DNA from: Streptomyces erythrochromogenes
GTDB taxonomy: Bacteria > Actinomycetota > Actinomycetes > Streptomycetales > Streptomycetaceae
Direction: 5' to 3'
DNA: 64,000 nucleotides
Assembly (NCBI RefSeq): GCF_036170895.1
Contig: NZ_CP108036.1
Location: forward strand, 6,131,501 to 6,195,500
Shown piece by piece: positions 1-7,890 of the stretch. Position 1 is the stretch's first letter; each line of letters starts with the position of its first letter. The notes beneath the pieces were generated by a model, which was given only the letters and a program-made list of their open reading frames with translations, ran no database searches and was not told the DNA's origin. A program made the position numbers and the translations under genes.

Positions 1-501
1 CGTGCCGTCGTCACAGCCCGCGTATATCCAGAACTCGTCCGCCACCAGGCACTTCACCCCGTCCGGCAGCGAATAGCGGGCCAGCACCTCACCGCCGTGG
101 CTCAGCGTGTACACGTCGCCTGCCTGGTTGCCGACCCAGCAGCGGTCCTCGTCGACATGGATCCCGAAGGCCGCGGAACCGGTACGGAAACGCCACAGCA
201 CGGGGGCGACGGCACGCGCCGTCGACGGCGCCGACGTCACCTGGCGGCGCGTCACCGCCCGGGCGGCGCGCTGCCCCTGCACGGCCGGGGCGTACCCCTT
301 GCGGACCTTCTCGCCGATCTTCTTGGCGGCGGCCGCCCGGGCCTTCTCGGCCGTCGGGAACGAGGAGCTCTGCAACTGGCCGGGCGCGCCGATGCGTCCG
401 TAGCGCACGGAGACCGCCGTGCCGTCCACGGTCACCTCGTAGAACTTGTGCGCCCCGCCGCCGTCCTGCGACAGCTCCAGATACGTCGTCTCCCGAGCCA
501 T
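1..501 (-). CDS. WGR domain protein (3' end outside window)
   Basis: The first 167 codons of a minus-strand gene are visible; the rest lies beyond base 1. The start is ATG at 501. Residues about 15-70 form a WGR domain, with the signature RYGRIG at 33-38, a downstream FPTAEKA helix start and the closing GEKVRKGY. WGR domains are nucleic-acid-binding folds known from PARPs and MolR-like proteins. After a basic, low-complexity linker (75-100) comes a segment containing GNQAGDVYTL, which looks like the first blades of a beta-propeller. It is transcribed divergently from the uridine-kinase-like gene. The family is seen directly; the biological role is not known to me. Confidence 0.85.
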   Translation of the reverse strand, partial: MARETTYLELSQDGGGAHKFYEVTVDGTAVSVRYGRIGAPGQLQSSSFPTAEKARAAAAKKIGEKVRKGYAPAVQGQRAARAVTRRQVTSAPSTARAVAPVLWRFRTGSAAFGIHVDEDRCWVGNQAGDVYTLSHGGEVLARYSLPDGVKCLVADEFWIYAGCDDGT

Positions 502-594
502 GACAGACCCCTCCCCGAAAGCCGGGCCACCGGCGCCCTTTCCGCGGTGATCCCTCGTGGGAAAAAGCTAGGGCCGACCACTGACAATGGGCCG

Positions 595-1242
595 GTGCAG
601 TGGGAAGCGATCACATGGCAGCGGATGGCCGAGCGGCTCGCCGGACACCTCGACGACCCCGCCAACGCCCCCGGGCCGGACGGCCGGCAGCGCGTGGGCA
701 TCGACGGAGCGCCCGCGGCGGACACCGGCACCCTCGCCGGGCGGCTCGCGGAGGAGCTGCGGCTGCGCGGGCGACCGGTCCTGGTGGTGCCGACGGGCGG
801 GTTCCTGCGGCCCGCCTCCCTCCGCTACGAGTTCGGCCGGCGGGACGTGGACGCGTACCTGGACGGCTGGTACGACACGGCCGCGCTCTGGCGGGAGGTG
901 TTCGGGCCGACCGACCCCGGTGGGACGGGGCGGGTGCTGCCGGACCTGTGGGACCCGGTGACCGACCGGGCGACCCGCAGCCCGTACGTCGAACTCCCGG
1001 CCGGCGGTGTGCTGCTGGTGCACGGGCCGCTGCTGCTGGGGCGGTGGTTCCCCTTCGACCTGAGCGTCCACGTGCGGTTGTCGCCGGGGGCGCTGGCGCG
1101 GCGGACCGAGGAGTCCGAGCGGTGGACGGGGGAGGCGTTCGCCCGGTACGAGGCCGAGGTGGATCCGGCGTCCGCCGCCGATGTGGTGGTGCGGGCCGAT
1201 GATCCCAGGCATCCCGCCTGGACGGGGGTCCGGGAGCGGTGA
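595..1242 (+). CDS. uridine kinase-like protein with degenerate P-loop
   Basis: The product is 215 aa in the uridine kinase/nucleoside kinase class common in Streptomyces. It should phosphorylate a nucleoside or small sugar if it is active. The start is taken as GTG 595, since upstream in-frame sequence reads into the divergent WGR gene; the ribosome site is weak and a TAGGGC -10-like box lies at 569-574. The position of the Walker A loop (residues 35-46, GIDGAPAADTGT) has the right GIDG opening but no lysine where GKT/GKS is expected. A later LLVHGPLLLGR strand (about residues 140-155) matches the family core. The missing lysine makes catalysis uncertain. Confidence 0.75.
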   Translation: MQWEAITWQRMAERLAGHLDDPANAPGPDGRQRVGIDGAPAADTGTLAGRLAEELRLRGRPVLVVPTGGFLRPASLRYEFGRRDVDAYLDGWYDTAALWREVFGPTDPGGTGRVLPDLWDPVTDRATRSPYVELPAGGVLLVHGPLLLGRWFPFDLSVHVRLSPGALARRTEESERWTGEAFARYEAEVDPASAADVVVRADDPRHPAWTGVRER

Positions 1243-1273
1243 CCCTGCGGGGCGGCGGGGCTGGGTGCCAGTG

Positions 1274-1325
1274 CCGCTGCGCGGAGGCTCCACCCCGCCC
1301 CGCCCCTTCGCCGTTTCCCGGGCGC
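1274..1325. repeat. REP-like GC-rich element, copy A
   Basis: This stretch begins CCGCTGCGCGGA and continues through CCCCGCCCCGCCCCTTCGCC. Nearly the same sequence recurs at 39606-39656, where it is one arm of a long inverted repeat. It lies after the stop of the uridine kinase-like gene and before the tandem repeats, so it may act in termination. It is a dispersed intergenic element of the kind frequent in Streptomyces. Confidence 0.6.
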
Positions 1326-1340
1326 TGCCCGGACCCGCGC

Positions 1341-1484
1341 CTCAAACGCCGGCGGGGTTGGGGTGGCGGGCGCTGTCCGGACCCGGGCCTCAAACGCCGG
1401 CGGGGTTGGGGTGGCGGGTGCTGTCCGGGCCCGGGCCTCAAACGCCGGCGGGGTTGGGGTGGCGGGTGCTGTCCGGGCCTGGAC
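1341..1484. repeat. three tandem 48-bp repeats
   Basis: Three units start with CTCAAACGCCGGCGGGGTTG at 1341, 1389 and 1437, giving an exact 48-bp period. They differ at only a few positions (CGCTGTCC versus TGCTGTCC; GGACCCGGG versus GGGCCCGGG). A decayed fourth start (GTGTCGGCGGGGCTG) follows at about 1490. The array sits between the convergent 3' ends of the uridine kinase-like gene and psuK. The CTCAAACGCCGGCGGGG core is a familiar intergenic motif in Streptomyces genomes. Confidence 0.85.
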
Positions 1485-1510
1485 CTCTGGTGTCGGCGGG
1501 GCTGGGGGTG

Positions 1511-2416
1511 TTACGGGCGGCCGCCCGGGCGGGTTATGGCTCGGGCTGCCGCGCGGCAGCCGGCGCGGGCCGATTCCGGTGGGTCCGCGCCTTCCAGGCG
1601 GGCCGCCAGGAAGGCGCCCGTGAAGGCGTCGCCGGCTCCCGTGGAGTCCACCACCGCCCCGGCCGGGTCCGAGGCCGCCACCTCGGCCGTGATCCGGCCC
1701 CGTTCGGCCACGAGCGCCCCCGCCGGGCCCCGGGTCACCACCACCAGCGGCACCCGCCGGCTCAGCGCCGTCGCCGCCCGGGCCGCGCCGGCCCCCTTCG
1801 GCAGCCCGGCCAGCAGCCGGGCCTCGTCCTCGTTCGGCAGCAGCACCCCCGCGCCCGCCACGGCGTCCAGGAAGCGCTGCGGGCCCAGCGTCGCCAGGAA
1901 CCCCGCCGACGCGGGGTCCACGCTCACCGGCACCCCCCGGGTCCGCGCCGCCCGCAGCGCGACCAGGGCCAGCTCCCGGCTGCTGTCGGCGAAGAACAGG
2001 TAACCCGACAGGTGGAGGTGCGCCGCCCCGTCCAGCAGGGACGGGGCCCAGTCGGCCGGGCACAGCCGCAGCGAGGCCCCGCTGTCGGTGAGGAAGGTCC
2101 GCTCCGCGTCCTTGCCGACCAGGGCCACCACCGTCCCGGTCGGCTCCTCCCGGTCGACCACCAGCCGCGGCCGCACCCCCGCGTCCACCAGGGCCCGCTC
2201 GTGCCACCGCGCCGATTCCGTGCCCACCCGCGCGAGGAGGCGTACCTCCGCGCTCCCCGTACGGGCGGCCCAGCACGCCGCGTTGGCCCCCGCGCCGCCC
2301 GGCAGGGTGCGGATGCGGGCCGCGGTGTCGGTGGCCGGAGCAAGCGGCTCCGGATGTATGGCGACCACATCAGTCACCACGTCCCCGACGACGAGCAGCG
2401 CCCCCGCAGCGGTCAT
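1511..2416 (-). CDS. psuK: pseudouridine kinase (PfkB family)
   Basis: The 301-aa product is a PfkB/ribokinase-family sugar kinase. The N-terminal GGAGANAA substrate-binding motif is at residues 40-47 and the C-terminal signature STGAGDAF at 258-265, where D263 is the expected catalytic base. Its ATG overlaps the stop of the upstream psuG by 4 bp, so the two are translationally coupled. That pairing is why pseudouridine is the preferred substrate: PsuK phosphorylates pseudouridine and PsuG then splits pseudouridine 5'-phosphate to uracil and ribose 5-phosphate. On sequence alone it could be another PfkB kinase; the neighbour decides. Confidence 0.85.
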   Translation of the reverse strand: MTAAGALLVVGDVVTDVVAIHPEPLAPATDTAARIRTLPGGAGANAACWAARTGSAEVRLLARVGTESARWHERALVDAGVRPRLVVDREEPTGTVVALVGKDAERTFLTDSGASLRLCPADWAPSLLDGAAHLHLSGYLFFADSSRELALVALRAARTRGVPVSVDPASAGFLATLGPQRFLDAVAGAGVLLPNEDEARLLAGLPKGAGAARAATALSRRVPLVVVTRGPAGALVAERGRITAEVAASDPAGAVVDSTGAGDAFTGAFLAARLEGADPPESARAGCRAAARAITRPGGRP

Positions 2417-3357
2417 GCCCGCGCCGCCCAGGCCCCGGCGATCCAGGCGCCGAGCCGCACGTTGCCGCGTACCGCCGCGAGGTTCGCCTCCAGCGAGGCC
2501 CCGTCCGTCGCCCGTACCAGGAACCCCAGCAGGAACGGGGTCACCGCCTGGCCCGTGATCCCCTGCTCGCGGCAGAGGGCGAGGGCGTCGGCCAGGACCC
2601 GGTCGTGCAGCTCCGGGTCCAGCTGCTCCCCGGCCGCCACCGGATTGGCCACCAGCAGCGCCGATTCCGTCCCGCCCAGCGCGTCCTGAGCGGCCATGAC
2701 CGCCGCCACCTCCTCGGGCCGGTGCACGGTCCAGTCCACCGGCTCACCGGAATCGGCCAGGTAGAAACCGGGGAACCGCTCCGTGCCGTACCCGAGCACC
2801 CCCACCCCCAGCGTCTCCAGCCGCTGCAGTGTCGCCGGGACGTCCAGGATGGACTTCACGCCCGCGCACACCACCGTGATCCGGGTCCGCGCCAGCAGGG
2901 AGAGGTCCGCCGACTCGTCCTGCGTCTGCGCCCATTCGCGGTGCACGCCGCCCAGCCCGCCCGTCGCGAAGACCCGCAGGCCCGCCCGGGCCGCGAGGAA
3001 GGCCGTCGCGGACACCGTCGTCGCCCCGGTCGCGCCCGTCGCCAGCGCGGGCGCCAGGTCCCGGTGGCCGAGCTTGCGCACGCCGTCACCGGCCGCGATC
3101 CGCTCCAGCTGGGTCTTGTCGAGGCCCGCGCGGGCCACGCCGTCGACGACCGCGACCGTCGCCGGAACCGCACCCTCCGCGCGGACCAGTTCCTCCAGTT
3201 CGAGGCCCACCTCCAGGTTGCGGGGGCGGGGCAGGCCGTGCGCGATGATCGTCGACTCCAGGGCCACCACGGGCCTGCCCTGCGCGAGCGCCTCGCGTAC
3301 CTCTTCCGACAGGACCGGTCCACCGGGCAGGGGTGCAGTTGCTCTGTGCTGTGACAT
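2413..3357 (-). CDS. psuG: pseudouridine-5'-phosphate glycosidase
   Basis: The 314-aa product is PsuG, which cleaves the C-C glycosidic bond of pseudouridine 5'-phosphate. The hallmark ESTIIAHGLP is at residues 34-43, with the later VRKLGHRDL, TTVSATAFLA and VCAGVKSILD stretches containing the expected catalytic lysines. The start at 3357 (MSQHRAT) is preferred; an in-frame ATG at 3369 is possible. It is the first gene of a two-gene psuG-psuK operon and is divergent from the methyltransferase gene, leaving about 80 bp for two promoters. Length and motifs are normal for the family. Confidence 0.93.
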   Translation of the reverse strand: MSQHRATAPLPGGPVLSEEVREALAQGRPVVALESTIIAHGLPRPRNLEVGLELEELVRAEGAVPATVAVVDGVARAGLDKTQLERIAAGDGVRKLGHRDLAPALATGATGATTVSATAFLAARAGLRVFATGGLGGVHREWAQTQDESADLSLLARTRITVVCAGVKSILDVPATLQRLETLGVGVLGYGTERFPGFYLADSGEPVDWTVHRPEEVAAVMAAQDALGGTESALLVANPVAAGEQLDPELHDRVLADALALCREQGITGQAVTPFLLGFLVRATDGASLEANLAAVRGNVRLGAWIAGAWAARA

Positions 3358-3440
3358 GTCCCCATCCATGGCACGGGACCGCCGCCTCCAAACGCACTCC
3401 CGCCACACCCGTCACAAAGCTGTCCGAGTAGCGTTCCCCC

Positions 3441-4229
3441 ATGGACACGCGCGGCTTCTACGACGGGCTCGCCGACCGCTACGACCTCATCTACGCGGAC
3501 TGGGACGCGTCCGTCACCCGGCAGGGCCGGGCCCTCGACGCCCTGCTCACCGCCGCGCTGGGTCCGGGACCGCACACGGTCCTCGACAACGCCTGCGGCA
3601 TCGGCACGCAGTCCCTCGGCCTGGCCGCACTGGGCCACGAGGTCACCGGGACCGATCTGAGCCCCCTCTCCGCGGCCCGCGCCGCGAGCGAGGCCGCCCG
3701 CCGCGGACTCGACCTGCCCTTCGCCGCCGCCGACATGCGGGCCCTGCCCTTCGCGGACGCCTCCTTCGACGCCGTGGTCTGCGCCGACAACGCGCTGCCC
3801 CACCTGCTGACCGCCCAGGACGTGCGCGCCGCCCTGGCCGAAACCCGGCGGGTCCTGCGCCCCGGCGGCCTGCTCCTGCTCTCCACCCGCCCCTACGCGG
3901 ACCTGCTCCGGGCCCGGCCGCAGAGCGAGGCCCCGCACGTCCACACCGGCCCGGACGGGCAGCGGACGATCACCTTCCAGCTGTGGCACTGGCACGCCGA
4001 CGGGGAGCGCTACGACCTGGAGCTCTTCCAGCTGCTGCCGGCCGGCGACACCTGGACGCCCTGGACCTCGCGCGCCACGTACTGGGCGCTCACGCAGGAG
4101 AGGACCGCGGAGTTCGCCCGGGAGGGGGGCCTGCGCGACACCGCCTGGCACGCTCCGGCGGACACCGGCTTCCACCAGCCGGTCCTCACCGCCAGGCGGC
4201 CCGGTCCGACTGGACAGGGTGACTCGTAG
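3441..4229 (+). CDS. class I SAM-dependent methyltransferase
   Basis: The 262-aa product has a Rossmann-type methyltransferase core. Motif I, VLDNACGIGTQSLG, is at residues 47-60, the acidic strand-2 end (GTDLSP) follows, and the motif after strand 4 is FDAVVCADNALPH. VLRPGGLLLLSTRP is the typical strand-5 region of the Methyltransf_11/25 group. Such enzymes move a methyl group from S-adenosylmethionine to a small molecule or protein; nothing here names the substrate. The ATG at 3441 is the only sensible start and the gene stands alone, divergent from psuG. Confidence 0.9.
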   Translation: MDTRGFYDGLADRYDLIYADWDASVTRQGRALDALLTAALGPGPHTVLDNACGIGTQSLGLAALGHEVTGTDLSPLSAARAASEAARRGLDLPFAAADMRALPFADASFDAVVCADNALPHLLTAQDVRAALAETRRVLRPGGLLLLSTRPYADLLRARPQSEAPHVHTGPDGQRTITFQLWHWHADGERYDLELFQLLPAGDTWTPWTSRATYWALTQERTAEFAREGGLRDTAWHAPADTGFHQPVLTARRPGPTGQGDS

Positions 4230-4295
4230 GCCGGTCCGTTCCTGGACGCTGTGGTCACCGCGCCGGGCGGACGGGCCGCACTAGGCTGGCGCGCC

Positions 4296-4670
4296 ATGAG
4301 CACCAGCGATCACTCCGCCGTCCCCGCCCCCGCCTCCTTCGCCGTCACCGTGGCGGACGTGGAGCTGGAGCCCGACGACCTCGACCCCGCACAGATCGTC
4401 TCCGGCGATCCGGTCGTCACGGGCAAGGTCCTGTGGGAGTCGGCCGACGGCAAGCAGGTGCGCGGGATCTGGCAGATCACCCCGGGCGTGGTCACCGACG
4501 TCGAGGCGAACGAGCTGTTCGTGGTGGTCAGCGGACGCGCCACCGTCGAGGTCGAGGGCGGCGAGACCCTGGAGGTGGGCCCCGGCTCGGCCTGCGTCCT
4601 GAGGGAGGGCGACAAGACCGTCTGGACCGTCCACGAGACGCTCCGCAAGGCCTACCACATCAGCTGCTGA
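4296..4670 (+). CDS. small cupin-domain protein
   Basis: The product is 124 aa, a single cupin barrel of the EutQ/Cupin_3 (DUF861) type: GIWQITPGVV at about residues 55-64, NELFVVVSGRATVE at 70-83, and GPGSACVLREGDKTVWTVHETLRKAY at the end. This family lacks the full metal-binding histidine set of classical dioxygenase cupins, and few histidines are present here. The start MSTSDHS (4296) is chosen over an earlier ATG at 4251 because the extension is low-complexity. It ends just before the convergent MFS gene. Function is unknown; proteins of this type often bind small carbohydrates or act as scaffolds. Confidence 0.85.
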   Translation: MSTSDHSAVPAPASFAVTVADVELEPDDLDPAQIVSGDPVVTGKVLWESADGKQVRGIWQITPGVVTDVEANELFVVVSGRATVEVEGGETLEVGPGSACVLREGDKTVWTVHETLRKAYHISC

Positions 4671-5955
4671 CCCCCTTGGGATCCGCGGGACGGCGGCGCG
4701 CGGTGAACAGGGCGAGCGCCGCCATCGGCAGCAGCAGCGAGGCCCCGACGGCGTTGAGCCAGCCGTAGCCGGCCTGGGACATGATCACGCCGGCGGCGGC
4801 CCCGCCCACGCCCGCCGCCGTGTTCATCGTGAGGTCGCTCAGGCCCTGTACGGCGGCCCGCGCGGGCTGCGGCACCGAGTCGGTCAGCAGGGCCGAGCCG
4901 GACACCATCCCGGCGGACCAGCCGAGGCCGAGCAGGAAGAGCCCGAGGGCGCTCTGGCCGTGGTTGGGCCCGGCCGTCCCGGCGAGCAGCGCGGCGACCG
5001 ACAGCATCCCCGCGGCGAGGCCGATCACGGAGAGCCGTCCGAGCCGGTCCGCGAGCCAGCCCATGAGCGGGGAGAAGGCGAACATCCCCGCGATGTGACC
5101 GCTGATCACCAGCCCGACGAGCTCCAGCCCGGCGCCGTGGTGGCCCAGGTCCATCGGGGTCATGACCATGATCGAGACCATGGTGGTGTGGGAGACGGCG
5201 ACGGTGAGCAGGGCGAGGCGGGCCCGCGGCGAGGCCTTCACGGCGGCGATTCCCGCGCGGATCGAGCGGCCCTCGCGGGTCTGCTCCTCGGGTGCGGCCA
5301 GTGCCCGAGCCGTCAGCAGCGGGTCCGGGCGCAGGAGTACGGCGATCAGCGCGCCGGTCAGCAGGAAGACGACGGCGGCCCACACGAACGGGCCGGCCGT
5401 CTCGGGTATGGACGTCCCGGCGAAGCTGCGGCTCGCCGGCGCGGACAGGTTGGGGCCGAGCACCGCGCCGAGGGTGGACGCCCACACGACGACCGAGATG
5501 GCCCGGGCCCGGTGGTCCGGGGCGGCGAGGTCCGCGGCGGCGAACCGGGCCTGGAGGTTGGCGGAGGAGGCGGCGCCGAAGGCGGCCATGCCGAGCAGCA
5601 GCAGCGGGAAGCTCTTGATCGTGGCGGCGAGCACCACGAGGCCCGCCCCGACGGCGCCGATCCCGTACGCCAGGACCAGTCCGGGGCGCCGGCCGCGCGC
5701 GGTCATCAGGGCGGCGAGCGGCAGCGAGACCAGGGCGGTGCCGATCACCGAGGCGGTCGAGGCGAACCCGGACAGCGCCTCGGTGCCGCTGACCTCGGTG
5801 GCGAGGACGGGGGCCAGGGCGATGCTGATGGGCACGCCGAGGCCGCCGAGCATCTGGCCGGCCATGAGCACACGGGAGGTGCGCTTCTGGAGCCGCGCGA
5901 GGTCCGGGAGGCCGAGCGGCGGGGCGGGCCGGTCCGTGCCGGGAGAGGCGGTCAC
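4660..5955 (-). CDS. MFS transporter, drug-exporter type
   Basis: The product is 431 aa with about 12 hydrophobic helices and an MFS layout. A loop 2-3-like motif, ALMTARGRRPGLVL, is in the first half, and GWLADRLGRLSVIG marks the corresponding loop in the second half. A short basic stretch precedes helix 1 (LPDLARLQKRTSRVLM). The GTG at 5955 is chosen because the upstream codons are arginine-rich shadow sequence and a GAGGG site lies about 13 nt before it. Proteins of this class export hydrophobic compounds with proton counterflow; no substrate can be read. Its 3' end overlaps the convergent cupin gene by 11 bp. Confidence 0.85.
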   Translation of the reverse strand: MTASPGTDRPAPPLGLPDLARLQKRTSRVLMAGQMLGGLGVPISIALAPVLATEVSGTEALSGFASTASVIGTALVSLPLAALMTARGRRPGLVLAYGIGAVGAGLVVLAATIKSFPLLLLGMAAFGAASSANLQARFAAADLAAPDHRARAISVVVWASTLGAVLGPNLSAPASRSFAGTSIPETAGPFVWAAVVFLLTGALIAVLLRPDPLLTARALAAPEEQTREGRSIRAGIAAVKASPRARLALLTVAVSHTTMVSIMVMTPMDLGHHGAGLELVGLVISGHIAGMFAFSPLMGWLADRLGRLSVIGLAAGMLSVAALLAGTAGPNHGQSALGLFLLGLGWSAGMVSGSALLTDSVPQPARAAVQGLSDLTMNTAAGVGGAAAGVIMSQAGYGWLNAVGASLLLPMAALALFTARRRPADPKGVSS

Positions 5956-6124
5956 GCCGTACACCGCCCTCGCGGGTGCGCGGCGCGGGGCACGGGGGAC
6001 GCGGCGGGGCCGGGTGCGGCGGCAGCAGCAGTAGTCACCGCCGCAGTGTGCCACCCCTTACCGTCCGGCGGAACCGGGCCGTCACCGCGGGCCGGGCCAG
6101 GAGGTCACAGGCGTCGCGCCGGGC

Positions 6125-6688
6125 TCAGAACAGGGGCTGCGGGAGCACTCCCTCCAGTGCGAGGAGCTGCCGCTTGGTCTCCAGTCCGCCGCCGAACCCC
6201 CCGATGCCCCCGTCGTTCTCCACGACCCGGTGGCAGGGCACCACCAGCGGCAGCGGGTTCGACCCCATGGCGTTGCCCACGGCCTGGGCGGCGCCGGGCT
6301 GTCCGACGCGGGCCGCCAGCTCCCCGTAGCCGACGACCGATCCGTAGGGCACGGAACGGTCCAGCTCCTGGAGCACCTGGCGGTTGAAGCCGGAGCTGAG
6401 GCGCCAGTCCAGCGGCAGGTCGAAGCGCCGCAGCGAACCGGCGAAGTACGCGGCGAGCTGGCGCACCGGCTCGGCCAGCAGCTCCTCCTCGCCCGGCGCG
6501 GGCCGCCGGGCGTCGGCGCCGAGCCGGGAGACCAGCGGTCCTGTCATCCGGTCGAGCCGGTCCGGCCCGGCATGGAACTCGACCCGGACCAGCCCCTCGG
6601 GGGTCGCGGCCAGGAGCAGGGGGCCGATGTCGCTGGCGACGACGGTCCATTCGAGGTGCGGCCCGCGGGGCCGCTCGGTGCTGTCCAC
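6125..6688 (-). CDS. ogt: methylated-DNA-protein-cysteine methyltransferase
   Basis: The 187-aa product removes alkyl groups from O6-alkylguanine in DNA by transferring them to its own cysteine (a suicide reaction). The active-site motif PCHRV is at residues 151-155, with C152 the acceptor. The DNA-binding helix (YGELAARVGQPGAAQAVGNAM) and the NPLPLVV stretch precede it as usual. The start is GTG 6688, preceded by a clean GGAGG four bases upstream; a longer reading from 6730 has no such site. It stands close to uvrB and uvrA but on the opposite strand, so it is not part of their operons. Confidence 0.92.
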   Translation of the reverse strand: MDSTERPRGPHLEWTVVASDIGPLLLAATPEGLVRVEFHAGPDRLDRMTGPLVSRLGADARRPAPGEEELLAEPVRQLAAYFAGSLRRFDLPLDWRLSSGFNRQVLQELDRSVPYGSVVGYGELAARVGQPGAAQAVGNAMGSNPLPLVVPCHRVVENDGGIGGFGGGLETKRQLLALEGVLPQPLF

Positions 6689-6752
6689 GCCTCCACGGTA
6701 CGGCTCGCCGCCGACAGGCCCCGGCCGCACCGGCTTGTCACCGCCCGGGTGC

Positions 6753-7655
6753 TCAGAAGCCGCCGACCGCCTCCCGGACCACGTCGGGGGCGTTCGTGAT
6801 GATCCCGTCCACGCCCATCTCCTGCACCTTCCGGGCGGTCGCGGCGTCGTCGACGATCCAGGTGTCCACCTCCATCGCCCTGCCGTGGGCCCCGAGCAGA
6901 CCGTGCACGGCCGCCACCCAGTCGGCCGTGATGGTGGTGTGCCACGGGTTGATCCGGTCGGTGAACTCCGCGTACCGCGGCAGGTCCGCCACGGGCGGGG
7001 TGCCCAGGAAGGCCGTCACCAGGTCGGGGCGCAGCCCGTGCACGATGCGCACGGAGTCGGCGCTGAAGCTCTGCACCACCAGCCGCTGCGCGACGTGGCG
7101 CGCGTCGAGCCAGCCCGCCTCGCCCAGCACCCTCAGGGTCTGCTCCTCGATCCCCGGGTAGAGCTCCGGCTTCTTGATCTCCAGCAGCAGCCGCTGCCGG
7201 TTGCGCTGCACCCGGTCGAGGTACTGCCGCAGGGTCGGCACGGAGGCGCCCGCGTACTCCTCGCCGAACCAGCTGCCCGCGTCGAGCCGATCGATCTCGG
7301 CCGCCGTGAAGTCCTTGACCTTCCAGGGCTTGCGGTCGGGGAAGAGCTGTTCGACGTCCGTGGTCCGGGCCAGGGTGTCGTCGTGGATCACCACCAGCTC
7401 GCCGTCCTTGGTGCGCTGCACGTCGTTCTCGACCCAGTCGAAACCCAGCCGCATCGCCAGGTCGACCGCGGCGAGGGTGTTCTCCGGGGCGTACGCCGAG
7501 GCGCCCCGGTGGGCGTACACGACGGGACCCCCCAGGCCCAGCGGTCCGGGCGTGGATCCGGGACCGGTGGCGGCGTACGACGCCGTCCCGCCCAGCAGGG
7601 TGAGGGTGAAGCCCAGGAATGCGGCGGCGGCCGCGGCGGCGGGTCGGACGTACAT
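6753..7655 (-). CDS. secreted glycerophosphodiester phosphodiesterase
   Basis: The 300-aa product belongs to the GlpQ/UgpQ (GDPD) family, which hydrolyses glycerophosphodiesters to glycerol 3-phosphate and an alcohol. A signal peptide covers residues 1-28 (alanine-rich core, cleavage near SYA). The catalytic HRGAS is at 49-53 and PENT at 57-60, followed by ENDVQRTKDGELVVIHDDTL, which carries the metal-binding acidic residues and the second histidine. A GAGGAG site sits well before the ATG. Secretion suggests scavenging of phosphate and glycerol from phospholipid head groups. No Pho box was recognised in the upstream region. Confidence 0.92.
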   Translation of the reverse strand: MYVRPAAAAAAAFLGFTLTLLGGTASYAATGPGSTPGPLGLGGPVVYAHRGASAYAPENTLAAVDLAMRLGFDWVENDVQRTKDGELVVIHDDTLARTTDVEQLFPDRKPWKVKDFTAAEIDRLDAGSWFGEEYAGASVPTLRQYLDRVQRNRQRLLLEIKKPELYPGIEEQTLRVLGEAGWLDARHVAQRLVVQSFSADSVRIVHGLRPDLVTAFLGTPPVADLPRYAEFTDRINPWHTTITADWVAAVHGLLGAHGRAMEVDTWIVDDAATARKVQEMGVDGIITNAPDVVREAVGGF

Positions 7656-7890
7656 GTGCGTTCTCCTCGGGTCGTGAGCCCTGTTCCTGCGTCAGACGGG
7701 TGCGGAGCGGCAGACGTTGTGGCGATGCACTTCACCGCGATCATGGGGTTGAAGATCACGGAGCCGCCACCGAACTACGACAAACGGACCAGAACGGATG
7801 ACGGGGGCCCGGGGCCCGCGGGGCCGCCCGGAGCGCGCCGGGACCGGGCGGGGAGGCGTGAGTGTCAGTGCGGGGTCGTACGGTGGACTC

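Noticed and set aside
1334..1500. CRISPR array
   Set aside because: The 48-bp units are contiguous, without unique spacers, and no cas gene is near.
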